64,000 bases of DNA from Polyangiaceae bacterium (GCA_016712345.1 JADJRH010000011.1:2108001-2172000), one strand, 5' to 3'; shown: positions 36,722 to 46,241, counted from the first letter of the stretch. Notes: generated from the letters alone by a model not told the origin. Program-made: numbers and translations.

Positions 36722-37348
36722 TTACGAAATGAGCGGTCCGTCGCCTTGACCTTGACCGGGCTTTGCCGGTTCTGGTTTGGCGGGCTCTGGATCGTTGCAG
36801 GGCTTGTGTTTGGCTTTGCAAAGGCTGTCGGCCGAGTTTTTGATTTCTTCTACAGCCTTGTCGGCTGCCGGGCCGGCAGCTTTAGCCAACTCTTTTATCA
36901 TTTCAGGGTTTTGTTTATAGATGTCGTACGCAATTTTGCCGGCCTTGTACACATCGTAGGCCAGGGACGCCCACCCAAGCCAACCACCGACAAGTTTCTT
37001 GGTTATGTTTTGCGAATAGACGGGGGTTTGCGCCTCAAAAGTGACGTCTTTATCAACCGCGCTTTCACTTAAAATGCGCCCGTCGTCCATACATTTACAA
37101 ACAAGTTTACCCTTGATCTTAAACTTGTGGCGCATTTTCAGCGAGTAAGACAGGCCTTTGGGGATTGTATCAAAATAGTACGTTCCCTTTGCCTGCGGGC
37201 TACCCAGGATGTCAGGTGCTCCGTTGGGGTACGCTTTTGGAATTTCTTTCCACTCGCCCTTAACGTTTTTGCAACATTGACTAACGGCCCCTCCCGATGG
37301 GGAGTTGCTAAAGTTTTGGGCGACTTTTGTGCCGGCGCCGTTCGCCAT
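36722..37348 (-). CDS. Lys/Pro-rich hypothetical protein, possible secreted cargo
   Basis: This 208-aa protein begins ANGAGTKVAQNFSNSPSGGA and has a Cys-containing first half (VSQCCKNVKGEW, KIKGKLVCKCMDDG). A short hydrophobic segment follows (GGWLGWASLAYDVYKAGKIAYDIY), then an Ala/Lys helical stretch and a PEPAKPEPAKPGQGQG tail. It is not a recognised family. Its codon use (many AAA, TTT, TTA-type codons) looks more AT-rich than its neighbours, suggesting a different origin. It starts 2 bp after the stop of the helical-repeat gene upstream. Together with the DUF2169 gene it might be a T6SS effector-type pair, but that is speculative. Confidence 0.65.
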   Translation of the reverse strand: MANGAGTKVAQNFSNSPSGGAVSQCCKNVKGEWKEIPKAYPNGAPDILGSPQAKGTYYFDTIPKGLSYSLKMRHKFKIKGKLVCKCMDDGRILSESAVDKDVTFEAQTPVYSQNITKKLVGGWLGWASLAYDVYKAGKIAYDIYKQNPEMIKELAKAAGPAADKAVEEIKNSADSLCKAKHKPCNDPEPAKPEPAKPGQGQGDGPLIS

Positions 37349-37350
37349 GG

Positions 37351-38106
37351 TTAGCTCTCCTCTTTCATTTGAAGAATTCGCAGTCGTTCAGGATCGTTGA
37401 AAATTCGATCGGCGTTTTCTGCCCGTGCTCGACAAAACTGCACGTATTCTGGCATGGTATGCAGTTCTGTCTCTGTCAGATCGAGAGCGGCGCGTGTGGC
37501 GTTGCGCGCTCGATCGACATCTTCCACCATGAAGGCCGACTCACCCTGCGTGAAAAGGTATTGAGAAAGAAGGAGCAGCGTGTTCGATGATACACCCTTT
37601 CCACTCGCGCGTTCTGCGTGAACGGCGCGTTGTACAGCTGCCACCGCTTCACCCACCAGCGCATCGCCCTTTTTAAATTCACCGCGTGTGATTTGAAGGT
37701 GGGCGGCGTATCTCACCAGCTTTGCATATTCAAGCTCAGCGCCGGGTAGGTTTTGTACACGCTCGGTTGCGTCGGCGAGGATCTGTTCACCCTCCAACGA
37801 CCTATCATCATGCACGGCAAACTGGGCGAGGGTAAGGTCAACTTCAGCGGAGAGAGTGGGGCTATTGCGAAAGGGTCTGTAGCGCCGCCGTGCTTCAAAC
37901 GTTTGACGCGTTGCTTCGGCGTGGTTGTCGAGTTCAAGTTGAACGTCGGCCAGCGTTTTGGTAGCGCGCGCCGCGGCCAACCGGTCGACGGGATCGGCAG
38001 CGAGCGTTTGAGCAAGGCGTTCTTTGGCGAGGGTTTCAGCTTCTTCGAGCCTGCGGCAAGCAACCAGGAGTAGAACGCGGTCGACCGAACCGTTCGAAGA
38101 TGCCAT
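37351..38106 (-). CDS. TPR-like helical-repeat protein
   Basis: A 251-aa all-helical cytosolic protein with repeating amphipathic helices of ~34-40 residues (LLVACRRLEEAETLAKERL, RLAAARATKTLADVQLELDNHAEATRQTFEARRRY, AKLVRYAAHLQITRGEFKKGDALVGEAVAAV, LLLLSQYLFTQGESAF, DVDRARNATRAALDLTETEL). This fits TPR superhelices that bind partner proteins. It is upstream of, and almost certainly co-transcribed with, the Lys/Pro-rich gene (2-bp gap), so a chaperone or immunity-like role for that partner is possible. Confidence 0.7.
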   Translation of the reverse strand: MASSNGSVDRVLLLVACRRLEEAETLAKERLAQTLAADPVDRLAAARATKTLADVQLELDNHAEATRQTFEARRRYRPFRNSPTLSAEVDLTLAQFAVHDDRSLEGEQILADATERVQNLPGAELEYAKLVRYAAHLQITRGEFKKGDALVGEAVAAVQRAVHAERASGKGVSSNTLLLLSQYLFTQGESAFMVEDVDRARNATRAALDLTETELHTMPEYVQFCRARAENADRIFNDPERLRILQMKEES

Positions 38107-38262
38107 GTGCCTAAAGGGGATGACACCGCACCTTCGGCTGCGCTGTCAAGACAACAAAGGCTTCAATGGGGAGGGGCGCTGGGCGAACGGCAAAGGTGTC
38201 CCGCGCCATACGGCCAGACCTGAAACCGTCCTTCGCAAAACGTGCTGCCTGTTCTCGCTTGA

Positions 38263-39651
38263 TCAAGGACCAAGGGGCAGGTTGAGGATGGTGGGGGTGC
38301 TCAGTTGGTCGATTTGTTTGGGTGCTCCCTTTTCGAAACTGCCCCACTGACTGTTGGCAACATAGTACAGGCTGTTTTCTACCACGACGCCGAGGGTAGG
38401 TTCGTTGTGAGCGGGATGGTTTTGTTCAAGCACCTGGGCTGAAATGATCGCGGTTCCATTTGTCGAAAGACCCAGGCGGGTAACCCTGTGCGGTCGACTC
38501 CCGTTTTGAATTACGATGAGCCCGCCGCGATGGTAGATGAGCCCGACAACGCCCGTGAGCGTGGCACCCGTCGGCGGATTCAGGTAGGTAAGGTTTTTGT
38601 GGCCAGGTCAACACGGTAGAGCCCAACCGGGTAGTCTGACACATACAGGCACTTTTTGTCGGGTGACAGCGCAATTCCCTGAGGCGAAACCAGCCGGCCG
38701 GGAGCCAGCAAGGGCTGGAGGTTTTGGCCACCCGCCTTGAGAACATAAATGCCACCCGCGCTTGCGTCTGAAATGTACACATCACCCGATGCGGTGTCGA
38801 TGGTGAGATCATTCAGGTTGTGTTCAACGCCGGGGTCTTCAAGTGTGACCTTTCGACGGACGGATCCATTTGTCAGGTTAAACTCGAAAAGCGCTGCTTT
38901 CCCCTTGTCGGCGTCACTATACCCGTTCATTTCAGGTACGGCAGACGAACACGCAAAAAGGCTCCCGCGCTCGGTATCCACGCTCATTCCAAAAACGGCG
39001 TAGAGGCCGTGTTCTCCCTCTTTCACAAAATCTACCACTTCAGTCGGGGTGCGACGGACGATTTTTTCGCTTGTGTACGCTTCCGACAAAGTAGTCAGTC
39101 GATTTAGAATCGTGAGCGATCCCCTCGGTGAGAAGGTCTTTTTGCGAAAGGGTAAAGGCTGTTTTGCTCCCGCCGATGGTTTTTTGCACCTCAGCCATTC
39201 GACTTTGGGCGGCGGCAAACTCGTTGGACGTTTTTATAAGGTCAAAGTCTGAATCGCGCGCCACGTCAAAGTAGACGTTTTTTTCAGCCAAGTGGATGAG
39301 CACTTTGGCGGCTCGGGCCGCGTCTTTGTTAAGGGCATGAGCGCATGCCAGGTTGTACAAAGCACGTGGACTGTCAGGGGCTGCGTTTGCGGCTATTTGG
39401 CTCTGTGCCAAAAACTCAGGATAGTTTTTTTGCTCGTAGGCCTGAAGAGCTTGGCGCGAGTGCTCTCTGTATAGAGCATAATTGGGAGGGGTCACCGCCG
39501 TTCCCGAGACATTTTCAACCGACGAAGAGGCGGCGTTCGGCGGAACACCGCTTGACGGGTACCGGTTAGACTCCCGAGGCGGCGCCGAGCCGGAGCATGC
39601 GGTGACAAGTCCTACAATCTGTAACAACACAGCGACCCAGGTGCGGGGCAT
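38263..39651 (-). pseudogene. TPR + SMP-30/gluconolactonase-like lipoprotein, interrupted by two frameshifts
   Basis: The start at ATG 39651 gives a lipoprotein signal (VAVLLQIVGLVTAC), then a TPR-like region (LQAYEQKNYPEFLAQSQIAANAAPDSPRALYNLACAHALNKD). The propeller domain follows: TEGIAHDSKSTDYFVGSVHKRK, then after a shift IVRRTPTEVVDFVKEG and LNDLTIDTASGDVYISDASAGGIYVL, then after a second shift TYLNPPTGATLTGVVGLIYHRGG to a TGA at 38263. Shift 1 is at a T6 run (39062-39067, A6 in the mRNA); one base fewer restores the frame. Shift 2 is near 38588-38600, where one base more restores it. All three segments remain well conserved, so the damage is recent, erroneous, or recoded. Confidence 0.75.
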
Positions 39652-39776
39652 TTTTTGGAAGTACAGACAAACGAGCTTTGGATCAAGGATCACGCGACGC
39701 TTGACGACGGAACCTTCTTTTCCCGACAGTGACCCAAGAAATTTGTGGGCGCAGATATTCATCCGAGAGGTATTTC

Positions 39777-40793
39777 ATGCGAACGCTCTTGGGTTTGGTT
39801 CTCGGCTTCGCGGCGTTTGGTTGTGCGTCGACGCCCAATTCGGCCGAACTTTCACTTCAGCAAAAACGGCTTTCCAGGACTGCGAGTGCTTCGCAACATC
39901 TCATTGCGTCCTGTGAGCGCGATGGTGAACCGCGGGAGCGTGCGTGGCTGTGTTTTACGGCAGCCGACTATTTTGAGCGAGGGGTATTCGGTATTCCTCA
40001 AGATTTGAATCGAGCGTCGGAGCTTCGAGAAAAAGGGCTCGATGTGTTGGAGGCCAGTTGCGATCGGGGCAGCGTGTCCGACTGCACAGCGGCGGCGATT
40101 GCTATTGGTTCTCTGTTGCGGCCTGATGCGAAAGGGTCAACTTTTGCGCCTGACGCCGCCGGTTGGATGGTTGAGTATGCTCGGCACGGTTGTGATGGGG
40201 GAGACAAAACCGGGTGCGCATTTCTCGGGCTTCTCTACCAAGGAAATCGATTTGTCAGGCCGAACGGGGCGCTCTCTCAAAAGTATACCGATCGCGCATG
40301 TGTCATGGGCCATTCAGGATCGTGTTTGGCGCTGGCTTCCCAGGCAAATGGTGCGGCGACCGTTTCGGCGTATGAACGGGCGTGTGAAGCGGGAAGTGGG
40401 TATGGATGCGCTGCGGCGGCGCAGCATTATCGACGTGGTGTGGGGGTGGTTCGCAGTCTAAAACGCGCTGACGAACTGTTTGGAAAAGGATGTGACCTGG
40501 GTAACCCAGCCGCTTGTTTAATGGGTGCGGAGATGAATGAGATGGTAGAAATGGCACCGCGCCGCGCGGCTCGACTCGCATGGGAAGCGTGCCAACTCGA
40601 CATCCCGGATGGGTGCGTTCTCCTCGGGACGTTGGTTGAGCAGGAGTACGGCCCGGCTCGGGCGATTCAGGTCTACCACCGCGCTTGTAAGATGGAAGAT
40701 GCGCGCGGTTGCGAGGCAGAAAAGCGGGCGAGAGAAGCGGCTGGAAAAGAGCCTGAAAACGGTGGTTGGTTGATCGAGCTTGACGGAGAGTAA
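39777..40793 (+). CDS. Sel1-repeat lipoprotein
   Basis: ATG 39777 with GAGGTA about 6 bp upstream gives 338 aa; the frame is open to 39729. The signal peptide ends in a lipobox FAAFGCAS. The mature chain consists of Sel1-like repeats with paired Cys residues: RASELREKGLDVLEASCDRGSVSDC, EYARHGCDGGDKTGCAFLGLLYQG, YTDRACVMGHSGSCLALAS, AYERACEAGSGYGCAAAAQHYRRG, LFGKGCDLGNPAACLMGAEM, VYHRACKMEDARGCEAEK. The Cys-rich Sel1 form resembles secreted cysteine-rich proteins of the Hcp (Helicobacter) type. It probably mediates protein-protein contacts in the periplasm. Confidence 0.85.
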   Translation: MRTLLGLVLGFAAFGCASTPNSAELSLQQKRLSRTASASQHLIASCERDGEPRERAWLCFTAADYFERGVFGIPQDLNRASELREKGLDVLEASCDRGSVSDCTAAAIAIGSLLRPDAKGSTFAPDAAGWMVEYARHGCDGGDKTGCAFLGLLYQGNRFVRPNGALSQKYTDRACVMGHSGSCLALASQANGAATVSAYERACEAGSGYGCAAAAQHYRRGVGVVRSLKRADELFGKGCDLGNPAACLMGAEMNEMVEMAPRRAARLAWEACQLDIPDGCVLLGTLVEQEYGPARAIQVYHRACKMEDARGCEAEKRAREAAGKEPENGGWLIELDGE

Positions 40794-40802
40794 AGTGGTC
40801 GC

Positions 40803-41255
40803 TCAGTCGGGCCACACCACTTCGATCTCATCGCGGGCAGCGCATTGATCGAGCGCGACTTTGTGCTCCCGGAGATAGTTTTCTGCGCGCATGTACTCGG
40901 CCTCGGCGCAGACCGCCGAGCGCTGGACGAAGGCTTTGTAAGAGCGTTCTGCCAGCCCCTTTTCGCCGAGTTCTTCATACACTCTTCCAAGTTCAAAGAG
41001 CGCCTTGGTCCCCCGACTAATCGACTCCGATCCGGTGATGGCAAGCTCCAGCTTCTTTCGCGCGGAGCGCCACTTTTCTTTCTTAAAAAATTGTAAACCT
41101 TCGTGGTAATGTTCTGACGCGCCCGGTATTGCTATGTCGGCGATTCCAACCGAATACGCCCCGCCTGACATAAACAAGAAACCTCCCAATCCGGCCGCGG
41201 CTGTCATGGGTAGAAAAACAAGGCTTGTTACGATCGTGGCGTTGTCGCGCTTCAC
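40803..41255 (-). CDS. Membrane-anchored TPR-like protein
   Basis: A 150-aa protein with one N-terminal membrane segment (IVTSLVFLPMTAAAGLGGFLFMSGGAYSVGI), followed by two or three TPR-like helix pairs (ASEHYHEGLQFFKKEKWRSARKKLELAITGSESISRGTKALFELGRVYEELGEKGLAERSYKAFVQ). It is probably anchored in the inner membrane with the repeats in the periplasm. The small lipoprotein gene 59 bp upstream on the same strand is likely in the same operon. The gene ends 9 bp from the convergent Sel1 gene. Confidence 0.7.
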   Translation of the reverse strand: MKRDNATIVTSLVFLPMTAAAGLGGFLFMSGGAYSVGIADIAIPGASEHYHEGLQFFKKEKWRSARKKLELAITGSESISRGTKALFELGRVYEELGEKGLAERSYKAFVQRSAVCAEAEYMRAENYLREHKVALDQCAARDEIEVVWPD

Positions 41256-41314
41256 GTCGTCGGACCTGATGCGTGTGTGCGCGTCGAGAAGGCGTTCGGC
41301 CTCGTCTTGACAGG

Positions 41315-41518
41315 TTACTTTTTCCCATCAACAGGGTCAACCAAGAGGATGACGTCGGCGTATTGAGTGGGCCGGTCGTCCGTTGCATCTTGGGAAATAA
41401 CGTAACCGCGATGAGCGGGCGAGTAAAACGCGCGATCACCCCACCGCGCAGTGGGTGTACACGCGATGTTGAGGAGGAACAGAGCGGCGATCACAGGTAA
41501 GGTGAGATAGTGTTTCAT
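41315..41518 (-). CDS. Very small lipoprotein (67 aa)
   Basis: The start at ATG 41518 follows AGGTGAG and gives the signal peptide HYLTLPVIAALFLLNIAC with a lipobox at IAC. The mature peptide is only about 48 residues (TPTARWGDRAFYSPAHRGYVISQDATDDRPTQ, then ILLVDPVDGKK). The frame is open to 41554 but with no signal features. Function unknown. It is probably co-transcribed with the TPR protein downstream. Confidence 0.65.
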   Translation of the reverse strand: MKHYLTLPVIAALFLLNIACTPTARWGDRAFYSPAHRGYVISQDATDDRPTQYADVILLVDPVDGKK

Positions 41519-41763
41519 GGTTCGAAGTTTGAAACGGTGCGATTGGGCGACCATTACAGACTATTTTGCGGCGATCTTGCTTTTTCTTATACTTGTACAG
41601 AATGCTTCACACCGTGAATCTACCCGCACGCATGGGTTGAGTTGAGTTCTGCGCAGTGTGAGGTTCAAAAACGTCCGCGTCCCACGCGGATGCGTGTCGC
41701 AGGAGATCGGGAGCGTTCGCTCGGGCTTCCAAAAAGGTTGCAGGCGCCCTATAAGGCGAACTC

Positions 41764-42087
41764 ATGGGACTGATTGTGATCGCGTGTTACCGCCCCAAAC
41801 CCGGCCATGATGCTGAAACGCAGGCGCTTGTGAAAGAACACACGCCAATTCTGCGATCGCAGGGTTTGGCGACAGATCGAACGCCGATTGTCGGGCACAG
41901 CGCCGACGGAACCATTGTGGAAGTGTTTGAATGGGTTTCCCGCGAAGCGATTGAATCGGCGCATACAAACCCGACCGTGCTTGCCATGTGGGATCGGTTT
42001 GGTAAGGTCTGCGACTACGTGAAACTGTCTGACCTGAAAGAGTCGGCAAACCTGTTTGCAGAGTTTGGTGCGCTCGACGCGGCGTAG
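41764..42087 (+). CDS. ABM-like (antibiotic biosynthesis monooxygenase fold) small protein
   Basis: This 107-aa protein has the ferredoxin-like dimeric alpha/beta pattern of the ABM/DUF superfamily: LIVIACYRPKPGHDAETQALVKEHTPILRSQG, IVEVFEWVSREAIESAHTNPTVLAMWDRFGKVCDY. The first strand and the HTNPxVLAMW helix are characteristic. It may act as a cofactor-free monooxygenase or isomerase on small aromatic or quinone compounds, but no catalytic residues are certain. It lies 41 bp before the carotenoid oxygenase gene and is probably co-transcribed with it. Confidence 0.75.
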   Translation: MGLIVIACYRPKPGHDAETQALVKEHTPILRSQGLATDRTPIVGHSADGTIVEVFEWVSREAIESAHTNPTVLAMWDRFGKVCDYVKLSDLKESANLFAEFGALDAA

Positions 42088-42128
42088 TGTCGCCGTGCCG
42101 ACGTGAACCACCCACCGGAGGTAGGCCC

Positions 42129-43703
42129 ATGGAAATCATGCGTGAGATTCTGCTTGCGCTCGACAAAAAAAGGCCCCGAAAGCGCTCGGCCAATGTTGAA
42201 AACCCTTACCTGAAAGGCAACTTTGCCCACGTGGGGGCAGAATACGACGACGAGACATTGGAGGTTGTGGAGGGGACGTTGCCGAGCAACTTGAACGGTA
42301 CGCTGTATCGTATGAGTCCGGCTCCCAAGTTTCAGCCCCTCAATCCCACGCTCTATCATTGGTTTGACGGTGATGGGATGATCGATTCGTTTCAAATCGC
42401 CCGGGGTAAAGTAACACACAAGAATCGGTGGGTAAAAACAGCCAAGCTTGCGCTTGAAGAAAAGGCCGGTCGCGCGCTTTTCGGCGGCATTCGTGATCTC
42501 GCGCTTTCCACACCGATGGAAGGTTGGTTTGCCATGGGGTTTACCCCCGGCGAGATTGTGAAAATGCAGGTGAATCTAATTCGTGGAAAACAACCCACTC
42601 CCGATCAGATCCGCCGCGTGCTGTCGGTGATGGACCGAGCCAATACAAGCATCGCGTGGATGGCTGGGCGGCTTTTAACCCTTGTGGAAGGCTCGGGGGC
42701 GCACGATATCGATCCTGGCACACTTGACACGCGCGGTCCCTTCAACTTCAACGGACTGCTCGATCCGCTCAAAGGCGGAATGGTGGCCCACCCAAAGATC
42801 AATCCGCACGACGGTACGATCTACACGTTTGGATATTGGGGAGATCGCGGCGGCCTTACCTACCATGTGATCGGGCCTGATGGTAAGAGTCGGTTGAATC
42901 GAGATATTGAACTGCCATACCCAGCGATGATGCACGACTTCAGCGTTACGGAGTCGCGGGCCATTTTTTACCACCTTCCCTCGGTCCTCCACATGGAAGA
43001 TGTGACAAACTCCAACACCATCCGGTGGGAACCGTCAAAAGGCGCTCGTATTGTTGTGGTTCCCCGCGACAATCTCAATCCGGTTCGATCGTTTGACATT
43101 CCCACCTGTTATATTTTTCACGCGTTAAATGCCTATGATGACGGCGACTCTGTGGTGCTTGACGTGGTAAGGTATCCACGCCTGCCCCTGTTTGAACCCG
43201 GGGGTGAAAACCCCAACGCCCCCATTGATGAATATTCACCGGGCGTTTTGGTGCGACTTACCCTCAATGTGGTAACGGGCAGGTTGACCGAGCGGGTGCT
43301 TGACGACACAGCGTGTGAATTTCCTGTGGTTGATCCTCGGTACGCCACGCGGAGGCACACGGTGGGGTGGGTGGCGGCTCGAAAGCAACCCACTTGTGGC
43401 CGCGGTTTTTTCAACTCAATTGGGTACGTTCGGTATGATCTGGGGGAGGTAAAGTATAAAACGTTTGGCCCGTCGCAGTATACCAACGAACCGCTGTTTA
43501 TTCCTCATAACAGTCAGGCAGCTGAAGGTGTTGGTTACCTTATTACAACGGTGTACAACGCCGACACCGACAAGAGTGACTTGGTGCTGCTCGACGCTCA
43601 AAATCCAGACGCCGCGCCGGTGGCTGTGGTGCGCATTCCCCGCAGAGTTCCGTACGGATTTCATGGCACGTGGGTGGACGCCGACGTGTCACAACTGACG
43701 TGA
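42129..43703 (+). CDS. Carotenoid cleavage oxygenase (RPE65 family)
   Basis: Non-heme iron enzyme that cleaves double bonds of carotenoids, apocarotenoids or stilbene-like compounds with O2. ATG 42129 with GGAGGT upstream gives 524 aa, the normal family length. The four iron-binding His lie in AHPKINPHDG, MMHDFSVTES, YIFHALNAYDDGD and the C-terminal YGFHGTWV. Other family blocks are LNGTLYRMSPAPKF, HWFDGDGMIDSF and EPLFIPHNSQAAEGVGYLITTVYNAD. There is no signal peptide, so it is cytoplasmic or membrane-peripheral. The 3' end overlaps the convergent permease gene by 15 bp. Confidence 0.93.
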   Translation: MEIMREILLALDKKRPRKRSANVENPYLKGNFAHVGAEYDDETLEVVEGTLPSNLNGTLYRMSPAPKFQPLNPTLYHWFDGDGMIDSFQIARGKVTHKNRWVKTAKLALEEKAGRALFGGIRDLALSTPMEGWFAMGFTPGEIVKMQVNLIRGKQPTPDQIRRVLSVMDRANTSIAWMAGRLLTLVEGSGAHDIDPGTLDTRGPFNFNGLLDPLKGGMVAHPKINPHDGTIYTFGYWGDRGGLTYHVIGPDGKSRLNRDIELPYPAMMHDFSVTESRAIFYHLPSVLHMEDVTNSNTIRWEPSKGARIVVVPRDNLNPVRSFDIPTCYIFHALNAYDDGDSVVLDVVRYPRLPLFEPGGENPNAPIDEYSPGVLVRLTLNVVTGRLTERVLDDTACEFPVVDPRYATRRHTVGWVAARKQPTCGRGFFNSIGYVRYDLGEVKYKTFGPSQYTNEPLFIPHNSQAAEGVGYLITTVYNADTDKSDLVLLDAQNPDAAPVAVVRIPRRVPYGFHGTWVDADVSQLT

Positions 43704-45467
43704 GGGCGGCGGGTCATCTTCCCGCTCGGCCTTCGTATCTTCCCAATCTACCCACTCGGCGCCCGTTTGATCTAGAAACGCTTTTACTCCCACCCCGATG
43801 GTGGGGTAGAAATAGTCTCTACCAATTTGGGCATGCAGGCCATATTTCGCCAACCTATCTTTGACCGGATCTTTCATTTCTGCGAAGGCGAGTTCGGTCC
43901 CGCGTTTTGCCAGCTCCAAGTCGAGTTCTTCGATCATTTCAGCGGCGGTGGTATCCACATCGGTGATGGGTTCTGCCGCGACGATCACCCATTTGACGCG
44001 CACTTTTGAATCTTCTACCATTTCAATAATGCGCGCTCTGAAGGTGTCGGCGTTGGCAAAAAAGAGGGGAGCATCCCAACGGTAGAGAAGCAGTCCCGGA
44101 ACCTGACGAGCGCTCGGATACCGCGTGATGTCATGGTAGCCTTTGACGCCCTGCGCTCTACCCAAAATGGCTTCATACGGGCGCCAAGCGCGCCGAAAAA
44201 AGTCGAGAAGGGATACGCCGACGCTCATGGCAATGCCGGTGATTGGACCAAAAGCGGCGACGGCGGCGAAACAAAACACGGCCACAAAAAAGTCTGATCG
44301 ACGGACGCGCGCGAATACCCGCATTTCTTTGATGTCGATGAGACCTATGGCAGCGGCAATGACAACCGCGGCCAGAGCGGTTGTTGGAAGATGTTTCACC
44401 AGGCCGGGTGCAGCGATGATGAGCACCACAATGGCAATGGCACCTACCACGCCGGTCAGTTGTGTTTTTGACCCTGCGGCCTCGGCGACGGGCGTGCGCG
44501 ACGAGCTGGAGCTGACGGGAAACCCCTGAAAAAAACCGCCGGCAACGTTGGCAATTCCAAGTCCGATAAGTTCATGATTCGGGTCTACTCGTTGCCCGCT
44601 CCGAGCGGCGAACGTGCGCGACAAGACACTTGTATCGGCGAACGAAACCAGAGCAATACCCGCCGCACCGGAGACAAGCGCTGTCAGGTCGCTCCACGAC
44701 GGAATGGGTATATCCGGGCGGGGAACACCCCCTGGAACGGCGCCGACGACGGGAATGGGTAGGTTCATTTTCCAGGTGGCAAGAGTGCCGAGTACAACGG
44801 CAACAAGAACGCCGGGAACCTTGGGCGCAAATGCCTTCAACGCAAAAATGAGAAGGAGGCCCACCCCGCCGACAGCGACGGCAGTCCACTTGACTTTACC
44901 CTCCATCGCACCTTTAACAAACGCCATGGCAGCCTGTGGAACGCCGTCTCCTTTTGCAGAAAATCCGCACAATTTTGGGAGTTGCGTAACAACGACTGTG
45001 AGCGCAATTCCATTGATGTACCCAACGCGCACCGGCTTTGACAAAAGGTCGGTAAGAAATCCGAGGCGGGCGACTCCACCCGCTGCGCACATGAGGCCGG
45101 TGAGGATGGCGAGCGCCGCCGCCAGAACAACAGCCTTGTCGGCATCTCCCTGAGCCAAGGGTAAAACCGTTGCCGCGATAATGGCCGAAAGTGCAGAATC
45201 GGGCCCGAGGACAAGGATGCGCGACGGACCTGCCAACGCGTACGCAATCAACGGGAAGACTGTGGCGTACAAACCTGTAATAGCAGGCAGACCGGCGGCC
45301 ACGGCGTAGCCCATGCCCGCGGGGACAAGCAGCGCGGTGAGCACCAACCCGGCAATGAGGTCAGACGCCAACCACGCGCGGTTGTAGTGTTTGAGTACCC
45401 AAAGGCCCGGCAGCCAGCGAAAAAAGCCCTTTTCTGGAAGCGGCGGCAGCGGCGCCGGATCGGCCAT
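43689..45467 (-). CDS. SulP/SLC26-family anion permease with C-terminal STAS domain
   Basis: ATG 45467 gives 592 aa. The N-terminal two-thirds hold 10-14 membrane segments of the SulP family (ASDLIAGLVLTALLVPAGMGYAVAAGLP, LVLGPDSALSAIIAATVLPLA, NHELIGLGIANVAGGFFQGFPVSSSSSRT). Residues ~450-560 are a STAS domain (GLLLYRWDAPLFFANADTFRARI, VIVAAEPITDVDTTAAEMIEEL, GRDYFYPTIGVGVKAFLD). It transports sulfate, bicarbonate or another dicarboxylate-type anion; the substrate is not readable. The frame extends to 45533 but ATG 45467 fits the conserved N-terminus. Confidence 0.93.
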   Translation of the reverse strand: MADPAPLPPLPEKGFFRWLPGLWVLKHYNRAWLASDLIAGLVLTALLVPAGMGYAVAAGLPAITGLYATVFPLIAYALAGPSRILVLGPDSALSAIIAATVLPLAQGDADKAVVLAAALAILTGLMCAAGGVARLGFLTDLLSKPVRVGYINGIALTVVVTQLPKLCGFSAKGDGVPQAAMAFVKGAMEGKVKWTAVAVGGVGLLLIFALKAFAPKVPGVLVAVVLGTLATWKMNLPIPVVGAVPGGVPRPDIPIPSWSDLTALVSGAAGIALVSFADTSVLSRTFAARSGQRVDPNHELIGLGIANVAGGFFQGFPVSSSSSRTPVAEAAGSKTQLTGVVGAIAIVVLIIAAPGLVKHLPTTALAAVVIAAAIGLIDIKEMRVFARVRRSDFFVAVFCFAAVAAFGPITGIAMSVGVSLLDFFRRAWRPYEAILGRAQGVKGYHDITRYPSARQVPGLLLYRWDAPLFFANADTFRARIIEMVEDSKVRVKWVIVAAEPITDVDTTAAEMIEELDLELAKRGTELAFAEMKDPVKDRLAKYGLHAQIGRDYFYPTIGVGVKAFLDQTGAEWVDWEDTKAEREDDPPPSRQL

Positions 45468-45548
45468 AGTGGGACTATAGCGAACAAGAACGAGAAAGTC
45501 TTCGGGACACGGCGCGTTCCAAAGAAATTTCAAGAGGTCACTAAACGA

Positions 45549-46241
45549 CTATCCCACCACTTCGAGTGTGAGGGTGTCGATGGCAAACCCTTCATCACCG
45601 CGGTCGATGAGCATTTCTACTTGATAAACACCGGGCTCTTTGGGTAGGTGCCAGCGCGCTTTGCCATTGTCGGCGGCGGCGATTTTGCCGGCGGTGGGCG
45701 TCCACGCCACGCTTTCACCCGCGGCTGCGCCCGAAGCCCGCAGTTCAACTTCGAGACCGTCACGCCGCAACATTTGGATGGAGGCCCGCCGCTGGGGCGA
45801 CAGCGGGAGGAAGTCTAGTCGGGCAATTTCAACAGCGCCGTTGTTGACGGTTACGGTAAACGTGCGGCTCACGTCGCAGGTGGTATCACCGTCGCTATAC
45901 TGACCTTTCACGATGATTTTGGTTTCAGTCACGCCGGCGTCAAACGTGCCTGCGATCTCGATTGACCAAAGTTGACTATTGTCCACGTTGGTAATGGTGA
46001 AGCCGGCTTCGGCGGTGATGGTGGGCGAATCTTTCCACCCCCATTCATTATAGTTTTGAAGTGTGAGCGCGAGATCGGGATCGCTGAATGTACCCGTCAT
46101 TTCTAGGTCAACGCCCGGACCGAGCGCATCGCAGTTGAGGGGTTCAGGCGCTGGGTCAACAGCGCCGACGTTGTCACAAGTGGTGAGCCCCGCGGTGGCA
46201 ACGGCCAATAGAAGTTTGGCGGCGGATTCTTTGTGTCCCAT
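45549..46241 (-). CDS. Lipoprotein with beta-sandwich (Ig/PKD-like) domains
   Basis: A 230-aa lipoprotein with signal peptide KLLLAVATAGLTTC. The mature chain has two beta-rich domains: residues ~45-130 (TLQNYNEWGWKDSPTITAEAGFTITNV, SIEIAGTFDAGVTETKIIVKG) and ~150-225 (ASIQMLRRDGLEVELRASGAAAGESVAWTPTAGKIAAADNGKARWHLPKEPG, then IDTLTLEVVG). The second is the PKD/Ig-like pattern with an intact WHLPKEPGVYQVEM strand. It is probably a surface binding protein. It is divergent from nothing nearby; the next minus-strand gene starts its 3' end 45 bp away. Confidence 0.7.
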   Translation of the reverse strand: MGHKESAAKLLLAVATAGLTTCDNVGAVDPAPEPLNCDALGPGVDLEMTGTFSDPDLALTLQNYNEWGWKDSPTITAEAGFTITNVDNSQLWSIEIAGTFDAGVTETKIIVKGQYSDGDTTCDVSRTFTVTVNNGAVEIARLDFLPLSPQRRASIQMLRRDGLEVELRASGAAAGESVAWTPTAGKIAAADNGKARWHLPKEPGVYQVEMLIDRGDEGFAIDTLTLEVVG

